Assembly (NCBI RefSeq): GCF_003231305.1
Contig: NZ_QKVM01000026.1
Location: 17,260 to 81,259 of the forward strand
Source of the DNA: Pseudomonas sichuanensis
GTDB lineage: Bacteria; Pseudomonadota; Gammaproteobacteria; Pseudomonadales; Pseudomonadaceae
Length of the DNA stretch: 64,000 nucleotides
Reading direction: 5' to 3'
Within the stretch, counting starts at the first letter, position 1. The number at the start of each line of letters is the position of its first letter. Made by a program: the position numbers and the translations under genes. This document shows, piece after piece, positions 7,997-17,228 of this stretch. A model generated the notes under the pieces. It was not told the DNA's origin and did not search any database. It saw only the letters and a list, made by a program, of their open reading frames with translations.

Positions 7997-9856
7997 TCAG
8001 TAGCGAGTGATGTCGGCACTGCTTTCCAGCCATTTGCGGTAGGCCGCGAAGTCTTGCGAACCGGCACGCGAAGCGAGGTAGCGACGGATCTGCGCCTTCT
8101 CTTCGTCGGTGGCGGCAGCGCCTTCGTTGACACCCTTGAGCTGCAACACCACCAGGCTACCGTCGCCCAGCACCACACTGCCGTACACCGGCTGGTCCTT
8201 GGACGCCGGCTTGCCCAGGCGGAACACCGCCTGCAGCTCGGCAGGGTCGATGCCGTCCTGGCCACGGGTAGCGGCTTCCTGGACCTTCCAGTTCTGGCTT
8301 GCGGCCTTGATCGAACCGTCACGCAGGCCGGCAATCAGCTTGTCAGCCTTGCCCTTGAGCTCGGCAGTCGCCTTCTCCTTGGCCAGATGCTCACTGATGT
8401 TCTTGGCCACAGCTTCCAGCGGCAATTGCTCAGGCTTGCGATGCTCCTTGACGCGTAGCACGACCACGGTCTCCGGATCCAGTTCGACGCCGTTGCTGTT
8501 GGCGCCCTCCTCCAGCACTTCTTCACTGAAGGCGGCCTGGATCACCGCACGATTGGCGGTAATGCCCTCGCCACCTTCACGGCCGAATGCCGCAGAGGTC
8601 TGCACTTTCAGGCCAAGGTCCTGAGCCGGCTGACCCAGGTCGGAGGCTTCGAACGCGGCATCTTCAAGCTGCTTGGTGGCCTCGACGAAGCGCTGCTCCA
8701 CTTGCTGGGTTTTCAGCTCGTGGGTCAGCTTGTCCTTCAGGCTGGCGAAGCTGGGTACATCCGGCGCTTCGACGCCCAGCAGCTTGATCAGGTGGTAACC
8801 GAACTCGGTACGCACCGGGGCGGATACCTGATCCTTGTTCAGTTTGTACAGCGCCTCTTCGAAGGCCGGGTCGTACACGCCCGGGCCTGCAAAGCCAAGG
8901 TCACCGCCGGTGTTGGCAGAGCCTGGGTCCTGAGAGAACTCCTTGGCCAGCTTGGCAAAATCCTCGCCCTTGTTCAGGCGCTGCTGGATTTCTTCGATGC
9001 GGGCCTTGGCCTGGGCATCGTTGGCCTTGTCGTTGACTTCGATGAGGATGTGCGCGGCATGGCGCTGCTCACCCAGGTTGGCGATTTCCTTGTCGTACAA
9101 CGCCTTGAGTTCGTCGTCGTTGACCTTGACCTGGTCGAAGAAGGCCGACTTCTTCAGCTCGATGTAATCAATCACCACCTGGTCGGGGGTCATGAATTCC
9201 TTGGCGTGCTGGTCGTAGTGAGCCTTCACCTCGTCGTCGCTGACCTTGACCGCAGCCGGGTCGGCCTTGAAGGTCACGGCGGCGAAATCACGGGTCTGCT
9301 TCTCCAGGCGGGCGAACGCCTCAACCTGCTTGTCGGTGACGAAGCTGCTGCCGGCAAGGCCGGTGCGCAACTGGCCGATGAGCATTTCCTGGGCGAGCAT
9401 CTCGCGGAACTGCATGCGGCCGTAGCCCATCTGGCGGATGACCGAATCGAAACGCTCGGCACTGAACTTGCCATCCACCTGGAACTCAGGCGTCTGCAGG
9501 ATCAGTTGGTCCAGTGCAGCTTCGGAGAAAGCGAACTTGGCATCCTCGGCGCCCTGCAACAGCAGTTTGCGATCGATCAGCCCCTTGAGCGCAGCCTCGC
9601 GCAGCATCTTTTCGTCCAGCAGCGCAGGGTCGAAGTCCTTGCCCAGCTGTTGCATCAGCTGGCGGCGCTGCATGTCCACGGCCTGGCTCAGCTCGTTCTG
9701 GCTGATGGTCTGGCCGTTTACCTTGGCGGCGTCCTGGCTGTGGGTAGCGGCCTGGAAGATGGCCTCGAAGCCGGTCAATGCCATCAGCACGACGATGAGG
9801 CCGATAATGGTCTTGGCAATCCAACCTTGTGAATTGTCCCTGATATTCTGCAGCAT
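7997..9856 (-). CDS. ppiD: Periplasmic folding factor PpiD (SurA N-like and parvulin domains)
   Basis: The 619-residue protein starts MLQNIRDNSQGWIAKTIIGLIVVLM, a short cytoplasmic tail followed by one membrane anchor. A SurA_N-like chaperone region follows (about 35-190), then a parvulin rotamase domain (about 265-355) with RHAAHILIEV, EDFAKLAKEFSQDPGSANTGGDLGF and FGYHLIKL, and a C-terminal region. PpiD is an inner-membrane-anchored periplasmic chaperone working at the Sec exit site. The ATG at 9856 is preceded by GGGGGACGC. It lies downstream of hupB in the usual Pseudomonas order but beyond a strong terminator. Confidence 0.93.
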   Translation of the reverse strand: MLQNIRDNSQGWIAKTIIGLIVVLMALTGFEAIFQAATHSQDAAKVNGQTISQNELSQAVDMQRRQLMQQLGKDFDPALLDEKMLREAALKGLIDRKLLLQGAEDAKFAFSEAALDQLILQTPEFQVDGKFSAERFDSVIRQMGYGRMQFREMLAQEMLIGQLRTGLAGSSFVTDKQVEAFARLEKQTRDFAAVTFKADPAAVKVSDDEVKAHYDQHAKEFMTPDQVVIDYIELKKSAFFDQVKVNDDELKALYDKEIANLGEQRHAAHILIEVNDKANDAQAKARIEEIQQRLNKGEDFAKLAKEFSQDPGSANTGGDLGFAGPGVYDPAFEEALYKLNKDQVSAPVRTEFGYHLIKLLGVEAPDVPSFASLKDKLTHELKTQQVEQRFVEATKQLEDAAFEASDLGQPAQDLGLKVQTSAAFGREGGEGITANRAVIQAAFSEEVLEEGANSNGVELDPETVVVLRVKEHRKPEQLPLEAVAKNISEHLAKEKATAELKGKADKLIAGLRDGSIKAASQNWKVQEAATRGQDGIDPAELQAVFRLGKPASKDQPVYGSVVLGDGSLVVLQLKGVNEGAAATDEEKAQIRRYLASRAGSQDFAAYRKWLESSADITRY

Positions 9857-9921
9857 GCGTCCCCCAGAAACGGCTGTACCACTGCGTCGACAACCGCGGA
9901 GCGTGGGTAGAATCCTGATAG

Positions 9922-9948
9922 AAAAAAGGCGCATCCAGTGGATGCGCC
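9922..9948 (-). terminator. Rho-independent terminator of hupB
   Basis: On the minus strand the 9-bp stem GGCGCATCC / GGATGCGCC with loop ACT is followed by a run of six T. It lies between hupB and ppiD, separating their transcripts. Confidence 0.88.
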
Positions 9949-10042
9949 CTTTTCGAAGCTTGCGTACCAGCGGGAACGTTTGCGAACCCGCCCGTCACGC
10001 GGTCGACCCTGGCCGAAGCCTGGGCCGGCTGAAAGAGACGAC

Positions 10043-10315
10043 TTAGTTGACGGCGTCTTTCAGGCCTTTACCAGCCTTGAAACCTGGAACCTTGGCGGCA
10101 GCGATCTTGATCGCCTTGCCGGTTTGCGGGTTACGGCCGGTGCGCTCGGCGCGCTCTTTGACCGAGAAGGTACCGAAGCCAACCAGAACGACGTCGTCGC
10201 CTGCTTTCAGGGCACCGGTCACGGAGTCAATTACTGCGTCCAGCGCGCGGCCGGCAACAGCTTTCGGGATGTCAGCGGATGCGGCGATAGCGTCAATCAG
10301 TTCCGACTTGTTCAC
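10043..10315 (-). CDS. hupB: DNA-binding protein HU-beta
   Basis: This is a 90-residue HU protein: it begins MNKSELIDAIAASADIPK and contains the DNA-binding arm region FGTFSVKERAERTGRNPQTG and the closing KVPGFKAGKGLKDAVN. HU dimers bend and compact DNA in the nucleoid. The start codon is GTG at 10315, supported by AAGGGGAC eight bases upstream and by the fixed N-terminus of the family; an upstream in-frame extension of 29 codons is not part of the protein. It has its own promoter (10414-10443) and terminator. Confidence 0.95.
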   Translation of the reverse strand: MNKSELIDAIAASADIPKAVAGRALDAVIDSVTGALKAGDDVVLVGFGTFSVKERAERTGRNPQTGKAIKIAAAKVPGFKAGKGLKDAVN

Positions 10316-10413
10316 TCTAAGTCCCCTTATTTCTCTATTGAGTTTGTTTCTAAGTATGTAATGAAAAGCGTGTGTAACGAGCGCTGGGTGGCCTGTTGAC
10401 AATGGCGTGCCGC

Positions 10414-10443
10414 TTTATAGCAAGGGCCCGAAAAAGCTGTCAA
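10414..10443 (-). promoter_or_regulatory. Sigma-70 promoter of hupB
   Basis: On the minus strand TTGACA is followed after 18 bases by TATAAA, both near-consensus, about 100 bases upstream of the hupB start. This explains independent expression of hupB between lon and ppiD. Confidence 0.75.
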
Positions 10444-10468
10444 CCAAAGCCCCCCAGCGAAATACTTA

Positions 10469-12865
10469 CTAATGCGTGCTGATTCTTTCCTTAGCATCGC
10501 TGTCGCGCTTGTCATCTTTGGCGACAATCTCCGGAGCCACATCTGGCAAGGGCTCCGGGGCGTATTGCAGCGCAATTTGGAGGACTTCGTCAATCCATTT
10601 GACCGGTTTGATCTGAAGATCCTGTTTGATATTTTCCGGAATTTCCTTCAAGTCGCGAACATTCTCCTCGGGAATGATCACCGTCTTGATCCCGCCACGG
10701 TGTGCCGCCAGCAGTTTTTCCTTGAGGCCACCAATGGCCAGGACCTGACCACGCAGGGTGATCTCGCCGGTCATCGCGACATCTGCGCGCACGGGGATCT
10801 GGGTCAACGCCGAGACCAATGCGGTGCACATGCCGATGCCTGCGCTCGGGCCATCCTTGGGTGTGGCACCCTCGGGCATATGGATGTGAACGTCGCGCTT
10901 CTCATGGAAGTCTGCAGCGATCCCCAGGCTCGCGGCACGGCTTCGCACCACGGTTTGCGCAGCGGTGATCGACTCGACCATGACGTCGCCCAGCGAGCCG
11001 GTCTTGATCAACTGGCCCTTGCCGGGAATGACCACGGCTTCGATGGTCAGCAGCTCACCGCCCACCTGGGTCCAGGCAAGGCCAGTAACCTGGCCGATCT
11101 GGTCCTGCTGCTCGGCGAGGCCATAGCGGAATTTCTTCACGCCCAGCAGTTGCTCAAGCTGCTCGCCGGAGACCTTGACCTTGACCTGCTTCTGCCCAGT
11201 GTGCTCCTTGACCACCTTGCGACACACCTTGGCGATCTGTCGCTCCAGGCCTCGCACACCGGCTTCGCGGGTGTAGTAGCGAATGATGTCGCGGATCGCC
11301 GAAACGTCGACCTCCAGCTCATCCTTCTTCAAGCCGTTGGCCTTGACCTGCTTGGGCACCAGGTACTTGACCGCGATGTTGATCTTCTCGTCCTCGGTGT
11401 ACCCCGGCAGACGGATGACTTCCATGCGGTCGAGCAGCGCCGGCGGGATGTTCATCGAGTTCGAGGTGCACAGGAACATCACGTCCGACAGGTCGTAGTC
11501 GACCTCCAGGTAGTGATCGTTGAAGTTGTGGTTCTGCTCCGGGTCGAGCACTTCCAGCAGCGCCGACGCAGGGTCGCCACGCATGTCGCTGCCCATCTTG
11601 TCGATTTCGTCGAGCAGGAACAGCGGGTTGCGTACGCCCACCTTGGTCATTTTCTGGATCAGGCGGCCCGGCATCGAACCAATGTAGGTACGACGGTGAC
11701 CGCGAATTTCTGCTTCGTCACGCACGCCACCGAGGGCCATGCGCACGAACTTGCGATTGGTGGCAGCGGCAATCGACTCGGCCAGCGAGGTCTTGCCCAC
11801 GCCAGGCGGGCCGACCAGGCACAACACCGGGCCGCGAATCTTCTTCACCCGCTTCTGCACGGCGAGGTATTCGAGAATGCGTTCCTTGACCTCTTCCAGG
11901 CCATAGTGGTCGGCATCGAGAATCTCTTCGGCCTTGGCCAGATCCAGGCGCACCTTGCTCTGGGCCTTCCACGGCACCTGCACCAGCCAGTCCAGGTACG
12001 AACGCACCACGGTGGCCTCTGCGGACATCGGCGACATCTGCTTGAGCTTGTTGAGCTCGGCCTGGGCCTTGGTCAGGGCGTCCTTCGGCAGGCCGGCGGC
12101 TTCGATGCGTTTCTTGAGCTCTTCGACTTCGTTGTGACCTTCGTCGCCATCGCCGAGCTCTTTCTGAATGGCCTTCATCTGCTCATTCAGGTAGTACTCG
12201 CGCTGGCTGCGCTCCATCTGTTTCTTGACCCGGCCACGGATGCGTTTCTCGACCTGCAACAGGTCGATCTCGGCATCCAACAGCGCCAGCACGTGCTCGA
12301 CACGGGCCTGCAACTCGACAATCTCGAGGATTTCCTGCTTCTGCTCGATCTTCAAGGCCATGTGCGCGGCCATGGTGTCGACCAGGCGGCCCGGCTCTTC
12401 GATGCTGTTGAGTGAAGACAGCACTTCGGCCGGGACTTTCTTGCCCAGCTGGACGTACTGCTCGAACTGCGACAGCAAGGTGCGCACGAAGACTTCAGAC
12501 TCGCGCTCGGCGGCCTCCATTTCGTCGATCAGGCTGACTTCGGCACGGATGTGGCCGTCAACTTCATTGAAGCGCTCGACCGAGCCGCGCTGCTCGCCCT
12601 CGACCAGCACCTTGACGGTGCCATCAGGCAGCTTGAGCAGTTGCAGGACGGTGGCGACGGTACCGACGCGGTACAGGGCATCCTCACCCGGATCATCGTC
12701 GGCAGGGTTTTTCTGGGCCAGCAGGAGGATCTGCTTTTCGCCCGTCATCGCCGCCTCGAGGGCTTCGATGGACTTCTCACGCCCCACGAACAGTGGGATG
12801 ACCATGTGCGGATAGACGACAACGTCGCGCAATGGCAAAAGAGGCAAGTCGAGGGTGGTCTTCAT
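10469..12865 (-). CDS. lon: ATP-dependent protease Lon
   Basis: The 798-residue protein has the LonA layout: an N-terminal substrate-binding domain (begins MKTTLDLPLLPLRDVVVYPH), a coiled coil near 195-250, an AAA+ module with Walker A GPPGVGKTS and Walker B FLLDEIDKM, and a C-terminal protease with the Ser-Lys dyad at Ser674 (DGPSAGIGM) and Lys717 (GGLKEK). The 43-residue spacing of the dyad equals that of E. coli Lon. It degrades misfolded and regulatory proteins in the cytosol. A sigma-32-like promoter lies 60-90 bases upstream. The long open frame on the opposite strand is a GC artefact. Confidence 0.97.
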   Translation of the reverse strand: MKTTLDLPLLPLRDVVVYPHMVIPLFVGREKSIEALEAAMTGEKQILLLAQKNPADDDPGEDALYRVGTVATVLQLLKLPDGTVKVLVEGEQRGSVERFNEVDGHIRAEVSLIDEMEAAERESEVFVRTLLSQFEQYVQLGKKVPAEVLSSLNSIEEPGRLVDTMAAHMALKIEQKQEILEIVELQARVEHVLALLDAEIDLLQVEKRIRGRVKKQMERSQREYYLNEQMKAIQKELGDGDEGHNEVEELKKRIEAAGLPKDALTKAQAELNKLKQMSPMSAEATVVRSYLDWLVQVPWKAQSKVRLDLAKAEEILDADHYGLEEVKERILEYLAVQKRVKKIRGPVLCLVGPPGVGKTSLAESIAAATNRKFVRMALGGVRDEAEIRGHRRTYIGSMPGRLIQKMTKVGVRNPLFLLDEIDKMGSDMRGDPASALLEVLDPEQNHNFNDHYLEVDYDLSDVMFLCTSNSMNIPPALLDRMEVIRLPGYTEDEKINIAVKYLVPKQVKANGLKKDELEVDVSAIRDIIRYYTREAGVRGLERQIAKVCRKVVKEHTGQKQVKVKVSGEQLEQLLGVKKFRYGLAEQQDQIGQVTGLAWTQVGGELLTIEAVVIPGKGQLIKTGSLGDVMVESITAAQTVVRSRAASLGIAADFHEKRDVHIHMPEGATPKDGPSAGIGMCTALVSALTQIPVRADVAMTGEITLRGQVLAIGGLKEKLLAAHRGGIKTVIIPEENVRDLKEIPENIKQDLQIKPVKWIDEVLQIALQYAPEPLPDVAPEIVAKDDKRDSDAKERISTH

Positions 12866-12924
12866 GATTTCGCCTCTACAGCGGCCTTGTGGCCGGAAAC
12901 CGTTGGAAATGGTGCTTGGAGCTA

Positions 12925-12953
12925 ATGTGGGGGCAGCCCTTTGAAATTACAAG
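12925..12953 (-). promoter_or_regulatory. Sigma-32 (RpoH)-type promoter of lon
   Basis: On the minus strand CTTGTAA is followed after exactly 14 bases by CCCCACAT. This is close to the enterobacterial heat-shock consensus CTTGAAA-N14-CCCCATNT and fits the known heat inducibility of lon. Confidence 0.72.
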
Positions 12954-12972
12954 CGCCGATACCAGGAAATGC

Positions 12973-12996
12973 AAAAAGGGGCCCGAAGGCCCCTTT
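12973..12996 (-). terminator. Rho-independent terminator of clpX
   Basis: On the minus strand the stem AAAGGGGCC / GGCCCCTTT with tetraloop TTCG ends in a T-run, 23 bases after the clpX stop codon. It separates clpX from the lon promoter. Confidence 0.88.
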
Positions 12997-13018
12997 CTGC
13001 ATGCTGCCCCTTGCCCGA

Positions 13019-14302
13019 TCAGGCGTCGGGGGCGGCCTTGGCTTGCGGCTCGCTGTTTTCGTAGATCAGCAGCGGCTTCGAAGTACCCTCGATGACGCTT
13101 TCGTCGATCACCACCTTGCTGACTTCCTTCTGCGAAGGAATCTCGTACATGGTGTCGAGCAGCACGCCTTCCAGGATCGAACGCAGGCCACGGGCACCGG
13201 TCTTGCGATCCAGCGCCTTGCGGGCAACGGCCTTGAGCGCATCGCTGCGGAACTCGAGGTCGACGCTTTCCATTTCGAACAGCTTGGCGTATTGCTTGGT
13301 CAGCGCGTTCTTCGGCTCGGTCAGAATCTGCATCAGTGCAGCCTCGTCCAGCTCGTCCAGCGTCGCCAGTACCGGCAGACGACCGACGAACTCGGGGATG
13401 AGACCAAACTTGACCAAGTCGTCCGGCTCGACCTCACGCAGAGACTCGCCGACTTTCTTGCCTTCTTCCTTGCTGCGCACTTCTGCACTGAAACCGATAC
13501 CACCTTTGGTGGAACGGTTCTGAATGACCTTTTCCAGGCCAGAGAAGGCGCCACCGCAGATGAATAGGATATTGCGGGTATCAACCTGCAGGAATTCCTG
13601 TTGCGGGTGCTTGCGACCACCTTGCGGCGGCACGGAAGCGACAGTGCCTTCGATCAGTTTCAGCAGTGCCTGCTGCACGCCCTCACCCGAGACGTCACGG
13701 GTAATGGACGGGTTGTCCGACTTGCGCGAGATCTTGTCGATCTCGTCGATGTAGACGATGCCCATCTGGGCCTTTTCCACGTCGTAGTCGCACTTTTGCA
13801 GCAGTTTCTGAATGATGTTCTCGACGTCCTCACCCACATAACCGGCTTCGGTCAGGGTGGTGGCGTCAGCAATGGTGAACGGTACGTTCAGCAGGCGCGC
13901 GAGGGTTTCGGCGAGCAGCGTCTTGCCCGAGCCGGTTGGCCCGATCAGCAGGATGTTGCTTTTGCCGAGTTCGACTTCGTCGCCCTTCTTGTCACGCTGG
14001 TTCAGGCGCTTGTAGTGGTTGTACACCGCTACGGCAAGCACCTTCTTGGCGCGTTCCTGACCAATGACGTACTGGTCCAGGATGCCGCTGATTTCTTTCG
14101 GCGAGGGTAGTTTGTGCGCGCTGCTCTCGGCCTGGGCTTCCTGCACCTCCTCACGGATGATGTCGTTGCACAGGTCGACGCACTCGTCGCAGATAAATAC
14201 CGAGGGGCCGGCAATCAACTTGCGCACTTCGTGCTGGCTTTTGCCGCAGAAGGAGCAATAGAGCAATTTGCCGTTGTCCTCGCCGTTACGGGTGTCAGTC
14301 AT
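13019..14302 (-). CDS. clpX: ATP-dependent Clp protease ATP-binding subunit ClpX
   Basis: The 427-residue protein begins MTDTRNGEDNGKLLYCSFCG. The N-terminal C4 zinc domain has CSFC and CDECVDLC, Walker A is GPTGSGKT, Walker B YIDEIDKI, and the sensor/substrate loops match the family (VPPQGGRKHPQQEF). ClpX unfolds tagged proteins and feeds them to ClpP. It lies 108 bases downstream of clpP on the same strand. The start at 14302 agrees with the family N-terminus; a 15-codon upstream extension is not credible. A sigma-32-like promoter is visible immediately upstream. Confidence 0.97.
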   Translation of the reverse strand: MTDTRNGEDNGKLLYCSFCGKSQHEVRKLIAGPSVFICDECVDLCNDIIREEVQEAQAESSAHKLPSPKEISGILDQYVIGQERAKKVLAVAVYNHYKRLNQRDKKGDEVELGKSNILLIGPTGSGKTLLAETLARLLNVPFTIADATTLTEAGYVGEDVENIIQKLLQKCDYDVEKAQMGIVYIDEIDKISRKSDNPSITRDVSGEGVQQALLKLIEGTVASVPPQGGRKHPQQEFLQVDTRNILFICGGAFSGLEKVIQNRSTKGGIGFSAEVRSKEEGKKVGESLREVEPDDLVKFGLIPEFVGRLPVLATLDELDEAALMQILTEPKNALTKQYAKLFEMESVDLEFRSDALKAVARKALDRKTGARGLRSILEGVLLDTMYEIPSQKEVSKVVIDESVIEGTSKPLLIYENSEPQAKAAPDA

Positions 14303-14335
14303 TCGATCGATCCAATCCGGTAGGCTTGAAACACA

Positions 14336-14364
14336 AGATGAAGGCAATCGCAGGCTTTTTCAAG
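14336..14364 (-). promoter_or_regulatory. Candidate sigma-32 promoter of clpX
   Basis: On the minus strand CTTGAAA (perfect -35) is followed after 14 bases by CTTCATCT, sharing the CAT.T core of the CCCCATNT -10 element. It sits about 35 bases before the clpX start, so clpX may be heat-induced independently of clpP. Confidence 0.6.
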
Positions 14365-14367
14365 TCC

Positions 14368-14396
14368 GCGGTCGGGCACACTGCGCACCCGACCGC
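14368..14396. terminator. Hairpin between clpP and clpX
   Basis: A perfect 9-bp stem gcggtcggg / cccgaccgc with an 11-base loop lies in the clpP-clpX spacer, just after clpP. No T-run follows. It may attenuate readthrough or protect the clpP mRNA end. Confidence 0.45.
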
Positions 14397-14410
14397 TCTG
14401 GCGCATTGCT

Positions 14411-15052
14411 TCAGGATGCCAGTTGCCGCTTGTCGTAGACCGAGTCGATCAGGCCGTACTCGGCCGCGCGCGCAGCGCTCATGAAGTTGTCACGCTCGGT
14501 ATCGCGCTTGATGGTCTCGAGCGACTGGCCGGTGTGATGGGCCAGCAGCTCGTTCAGGCGCGATTTGATGTTGAGGATTTCCTGGGCGTGGATCTCGATA
14601 TCGGTCGCCTGGCCCTGGAAGCCGCCGAGCGGCTGGTGAATCATCACGCGCGAGTTCGGCAGGCAGTGGCGCTTGCCAGCGGCACCGGCCGCCAGCAGGA
14701 AGGCGCCCATGCTGCAGGCCTGACCAATACAGATGGTCGAGACGTCCGGCTTGATGAACTGCATGGTGTCGTAGATCGACATGCCGGCAGTCACCGAACC
14801 GCCCGGCGAGTTGATGTACAGATGGATATCCTTGTCCGGGTTTTCCGCTTCCAGGAACAGCAGCTGCGCCACCACCAGGTTGGCCATGTAGTCTTCTACG
14901 GGGCCGACCAGGAAGATCACCCGCTCCTTCAAGAGGCGCGAGTAGATGTCATAGGCGCGTTCGCCACGGGCGGACTGCTCGATAACCATCGGGACCAGGC
15001 CGCCTGCGGCCTGGATGTCAGAGCTCTGCTGAATATAAGAATTGCGGGACAT
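14411..15052 (-). CDS. clpP: ATP-dependent Clp protease proteolytic subunit ClpP
   Basis: The 213-residue ClpP begins MSRNSYIQQSSDIQAAGG. The catalytic Ser114 lies in GQACSMGAFLL and His139 in RVMIHQPLGG, with the third residue Asp in the conserved ETIKRDTERDNFMS region. Fourteen subunits form the proteolytic barrel capped by ClpX or ClpA. The ATG at 15052 was preferred to an in-frame GTG at 15061 by family length. It follows tig and precedes clpX, the usual order. Confidence 0.96.
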   Translation of the reverse strand: MSRNSYIQQSSDIQAAGGLVPMVIEQSARGERAYDIYSRLLKERVIFLVGPVEDYMANLVVAQLLFLEAENPDKDIHLYINSPGGSVTAGMSIYDTMQFIKPDVSTICIGQACSMGAFLLAAGAAGKRHCLPNSRVMIHQPLGGFQGQATDIEIHAQEILNIKSRLNELLAHHTGQSLETIKRDTERDNFMSAARAAEYGLIDSVYDKRQLAS

Positions 15053-15091
15053 GTCCTGCACTCACTCCCAAATAGTCATGGCTTGAATACG

Positions 15092-15119
15092 CACAAGCCA
15101 GCGCGAAGGCTGGCTTGTG
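15092..15119. terminator. Hairpin between tig and clpP
   Basis: The 11-bp perfect stem cacaagccagc / gctggcttgtg with a 6-base loop lies 25 bases after the tig stop. No T-run follows on the minus strand, so it is either a partial terminator or an mRNA-processing or stability hairpin within a tig-clpP transcript. Confidence 0.5.
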
Positions 15120-15143
15120 GGGGTTTCCTACGAGAGTAGCCTG

Positions 15144-16457
15144 TTACTCAGCGTCGGCTTGAGCCTGTGCTGGCTTTACAGCTTCTTCGTACGAGACCGA
15201 CTTGTCGGTCACAGTCGCTTTCTGCAGGACAGTATCTACAACTTGTTCTTCCAGTACAACCGAACGCACTTCGTTCAGTTGCTGGTCGTTCTTGTAGTAC
15301 CAAGCGATGACCTGCTCCGGCTCCTGGTAGGCCGAAGCCATTTCTTCGATCATTGCACGCACTTTGGCGTCGTCCGGCTTCAGGTCGAACTGCTTGACCA
15401 CTTCGGCGACGATCAGGCCCAGCACCACGCGGCGCTTGGCTTGCTCTTCGAACAGCTCGGCCGGCAGCTGGTCAGGCTTGATGTTGCCACCGAACTGCTG
15501 GACAGCCTGCACGCGCAGACGGTTAACTTCGTTTTCCAGCAGGGCTTTTGGCACTTCGATCGGGTTGGCGGCCAGCAGACCGTCCATGACCTGGTTCTTG
15601 ACCTTGGTCTTGGTGGCCTGACGCAGCTCACGCTCCATGTTCTTGCGAACTTCGGTGCGGAAGCCTTCCAGGGTCGACTCTTTGATACCGAATTGAGCGA
15701 AGAACTCTTCGTTCAGTTCTGGCAGCTGAGGTGCCGAAACGCTGTTGACGGTGATGGTGAACTCGGCGGCTTTGCCAGCCAGGTCGAGGTTCTGGTAGTC
15801 CTCTGGGAAGGTCACGTTGACAACGCGCTCTTCACCGGCCTTGGCGCCGACCAGGCCTTCTTCGAAGCCTGGGATCATGCGGCCGGAACCCAGTACCAGC
15901 TGAGTGCCCTTGGCCGAACCACCGGCGAAGGCTTCACCGTCGATCTTGCCAACGAAGTCGATGTTGACCTGATCGTCGTTCTGCGCAGCGCGCTCGACGG
16001 CCTCGAAACGGGTGTTCTGCTTGCGCAGCACTTCCAGCATGTTGTCCAGGTCGGCATCGGCCACTTCGGCGCTCAGGCGCTCGACGCTGATCGATTCCAG
16101 GCCCGAAACGGTGAACTCAGGGAAGACTTCGAAGATGGCGACGAACTCGAGGTCCTTGCCCTTTTCGAACGACTTCGGCTCAACGGCAGGGGCGCCGGCC
16201 GGGTTCAACTTCTGCTCGACGATGGCTTCGTAGAAGGAGGCCTGGACCAGGTCACCGAAAGCTTCCTGACGGGCATCGGCTTCGAAACGCTGGCGAATGA
16301 CGCTCATCGGCACCTTGCCAGGACGGAAGCCTGCAACCTTGGCGCGACGGGCAGTCTGCTGCAGACGCTTGTTGACTTCGTTCTCGACGCGCTCGGCCGG
16401 AACGGCGATGGTCATGCGGCGCTCGAGAGCGGAAGTGTTTTCAACAGAAACTTGCAT
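15144..16457 (-). CDS. tig: Trigger factor
   Basis: The 437-residue protein begins MQVSVENTSALERRMTIAVP and carries the ribosome-docking signature GFRPGKVPMSVIRQRF (about residues 43-58), a central FKBP-type PPIase domain (about 150-245, with DQVNIDFVGKIDGEAF and GRMIPGFEEGLVG), and the helical C-terminal chaperone arms. It is the first chaperone met by nascent chains at the ribosome exit. The start at 16457 is supported by GAGGAATATCC upstream. It heads the tig-clpP-clpX block on the minus strand. Confidence 0.97.
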   Translation of the reverse strand: MQVSVENTSALERRMTIAVPAERVENEVNKRLQQTARRAKVAGFRPGKVPMSVIRQRFEADARQEAFGDLVQASFYEAIVEQKLNPAGAPAVEPKSFEKGKDLEFVAIFEVFPEFTVSGLESISVERLSAEVADADLDNMLEVLRKQNTRFEAVERAAQNDDQVNIDFVGKIDGEAFAGGSAKGTQLVLGSGRMIPGFEEGLVGAKAGEERVVNVTFPEDYQNLDLAGKAAEFTITVNSVSAPQLPELNEEFFAQFGIKESTLEGFRTEVRKNMERELRQATKTKVKNQVMDGLLAANPIEVPKALLENEVNRLRVQAVQQFGGNIKPDQLPAELFEEQAKRRVVLGLIVAEVVKQFDLKPDDAKVRAMIEEMASAYQEPEQVIAWYYKNDQQLNEVRSVVLEEQVVDTVLQKATVTDKSVSYEEAVKPAQAQADAE

Positions 16458-16708
16458 GGATATTCCTCGTTGCACAGACGTTAGCCGGCGATAGCCCGAC
16501 TCCAGAATCAAGGGCAAGCATTCTAGTGACTCACGCACCAGAAGTCACCCCACCCGGATTGTCGGCAGACCACGCCGGTCGATTTCCCTGAAAGGCCCGA
16601 GCGCCGTGGCGTCGAGCCTGTTTAAGCGTTGCCCGCGCAGGCCGTCACAGGCCGCGCGATTGTAAAACCTTGTCAAACAAACCCCGCCCAACCCGAACGC
16701 GCCTTTTA

Positions 16709-17005
16709 TTACGGCTCGATCTCGTTGAACTGGCAGTATTCTTCCCACTCCATCCCCAGCGCCTCGGCCACCTCGCGGTGGGTTTCCAGGCGCATCGCCT
16801 GCAACTGCTCCGGCGTTTGCGCGATCAATTGCAGGGCCAACTCCCAGGGCTGGATACCCTGCTCATCGGCGGCATCCTCGAACGCCCATTCGATCTGCTG
16901 CGCCTGCTCGCGCGCATCCAGCTCGCGAATCTCCTCGAGCAGTTGCGGGTTGGCTTCGGCGAAACGTTGCAGCGCCAGGGCCTGGCGCGCTTCTTTTGCG
17001 ATCAT
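16709..17005 (-). CDS. Conserved hypothetical protein, acidic, possibly DUF6388
   Basis: The 98-residue protein is acidic and largely helical (MIAKEARQALALQRFAEAN... ending YCQFNEIEP). There is no signal peptide, membrane segment or cysteine pair; it should be a small cytosolic protein. Its composition and length resemble the DUF6388 group of small Pseudomonas proteins, but that is a guess. It stands alone between tig and the tRNA cluster. Codon use is typical of the genome, supporting a real gene. I do not recognise a function. Confidence 0.7.
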   Translation of the reverse strand: MIAKEARQALALQRFAEANPQLLEEIRELDAREQAQQIEWAFEDAADEQGIQPWELALQLIAQTPEQLQAMRLETHREVAEALGMEWEEYCQFNEIEP

Positions 17006-17187
17006 TTGCGGTATTCCTCTGCCAGCATCTTGGCCGGACGGTCAACCGGCTGAAATCTAACAGCTTTTATTGGGGCATCACTAGAGGATTGCAAGGGGTG
17101 AGTCGAGCAATGATTGCAAGCCCCTCAACCCGGGCCTTGCTGGCGCTGCGAGCTCGAGCGCCGCAAACCCTGCAATGCAGAAACAAC

Positions 17188-17220
17188 AAAGGCGCCCGAT
17201 CTTTCGATCAAGGCGCCTTC
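17188..17220 (-). terminator. Terminator of the tRNA operon
   Basis: Aaggcgcc (17189-17196) pairs with ggcgcctt (17212-17219), with an inner gatc/gatc helix. Read on the minus strand, TTTGTTGTTTC follows. It lies right after the last tRNA-His gene. Confidence 0.75.
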
Positions 17221-17228
17221 ATAAAATA

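Noticed and set aside
10472..12415. A 647-codon open frame antisense to lon
   Set aside because: It is a mirror of the lon coding frame in high-GC DNA; its translation shows no domain and is rich in Leu, His and Gln.
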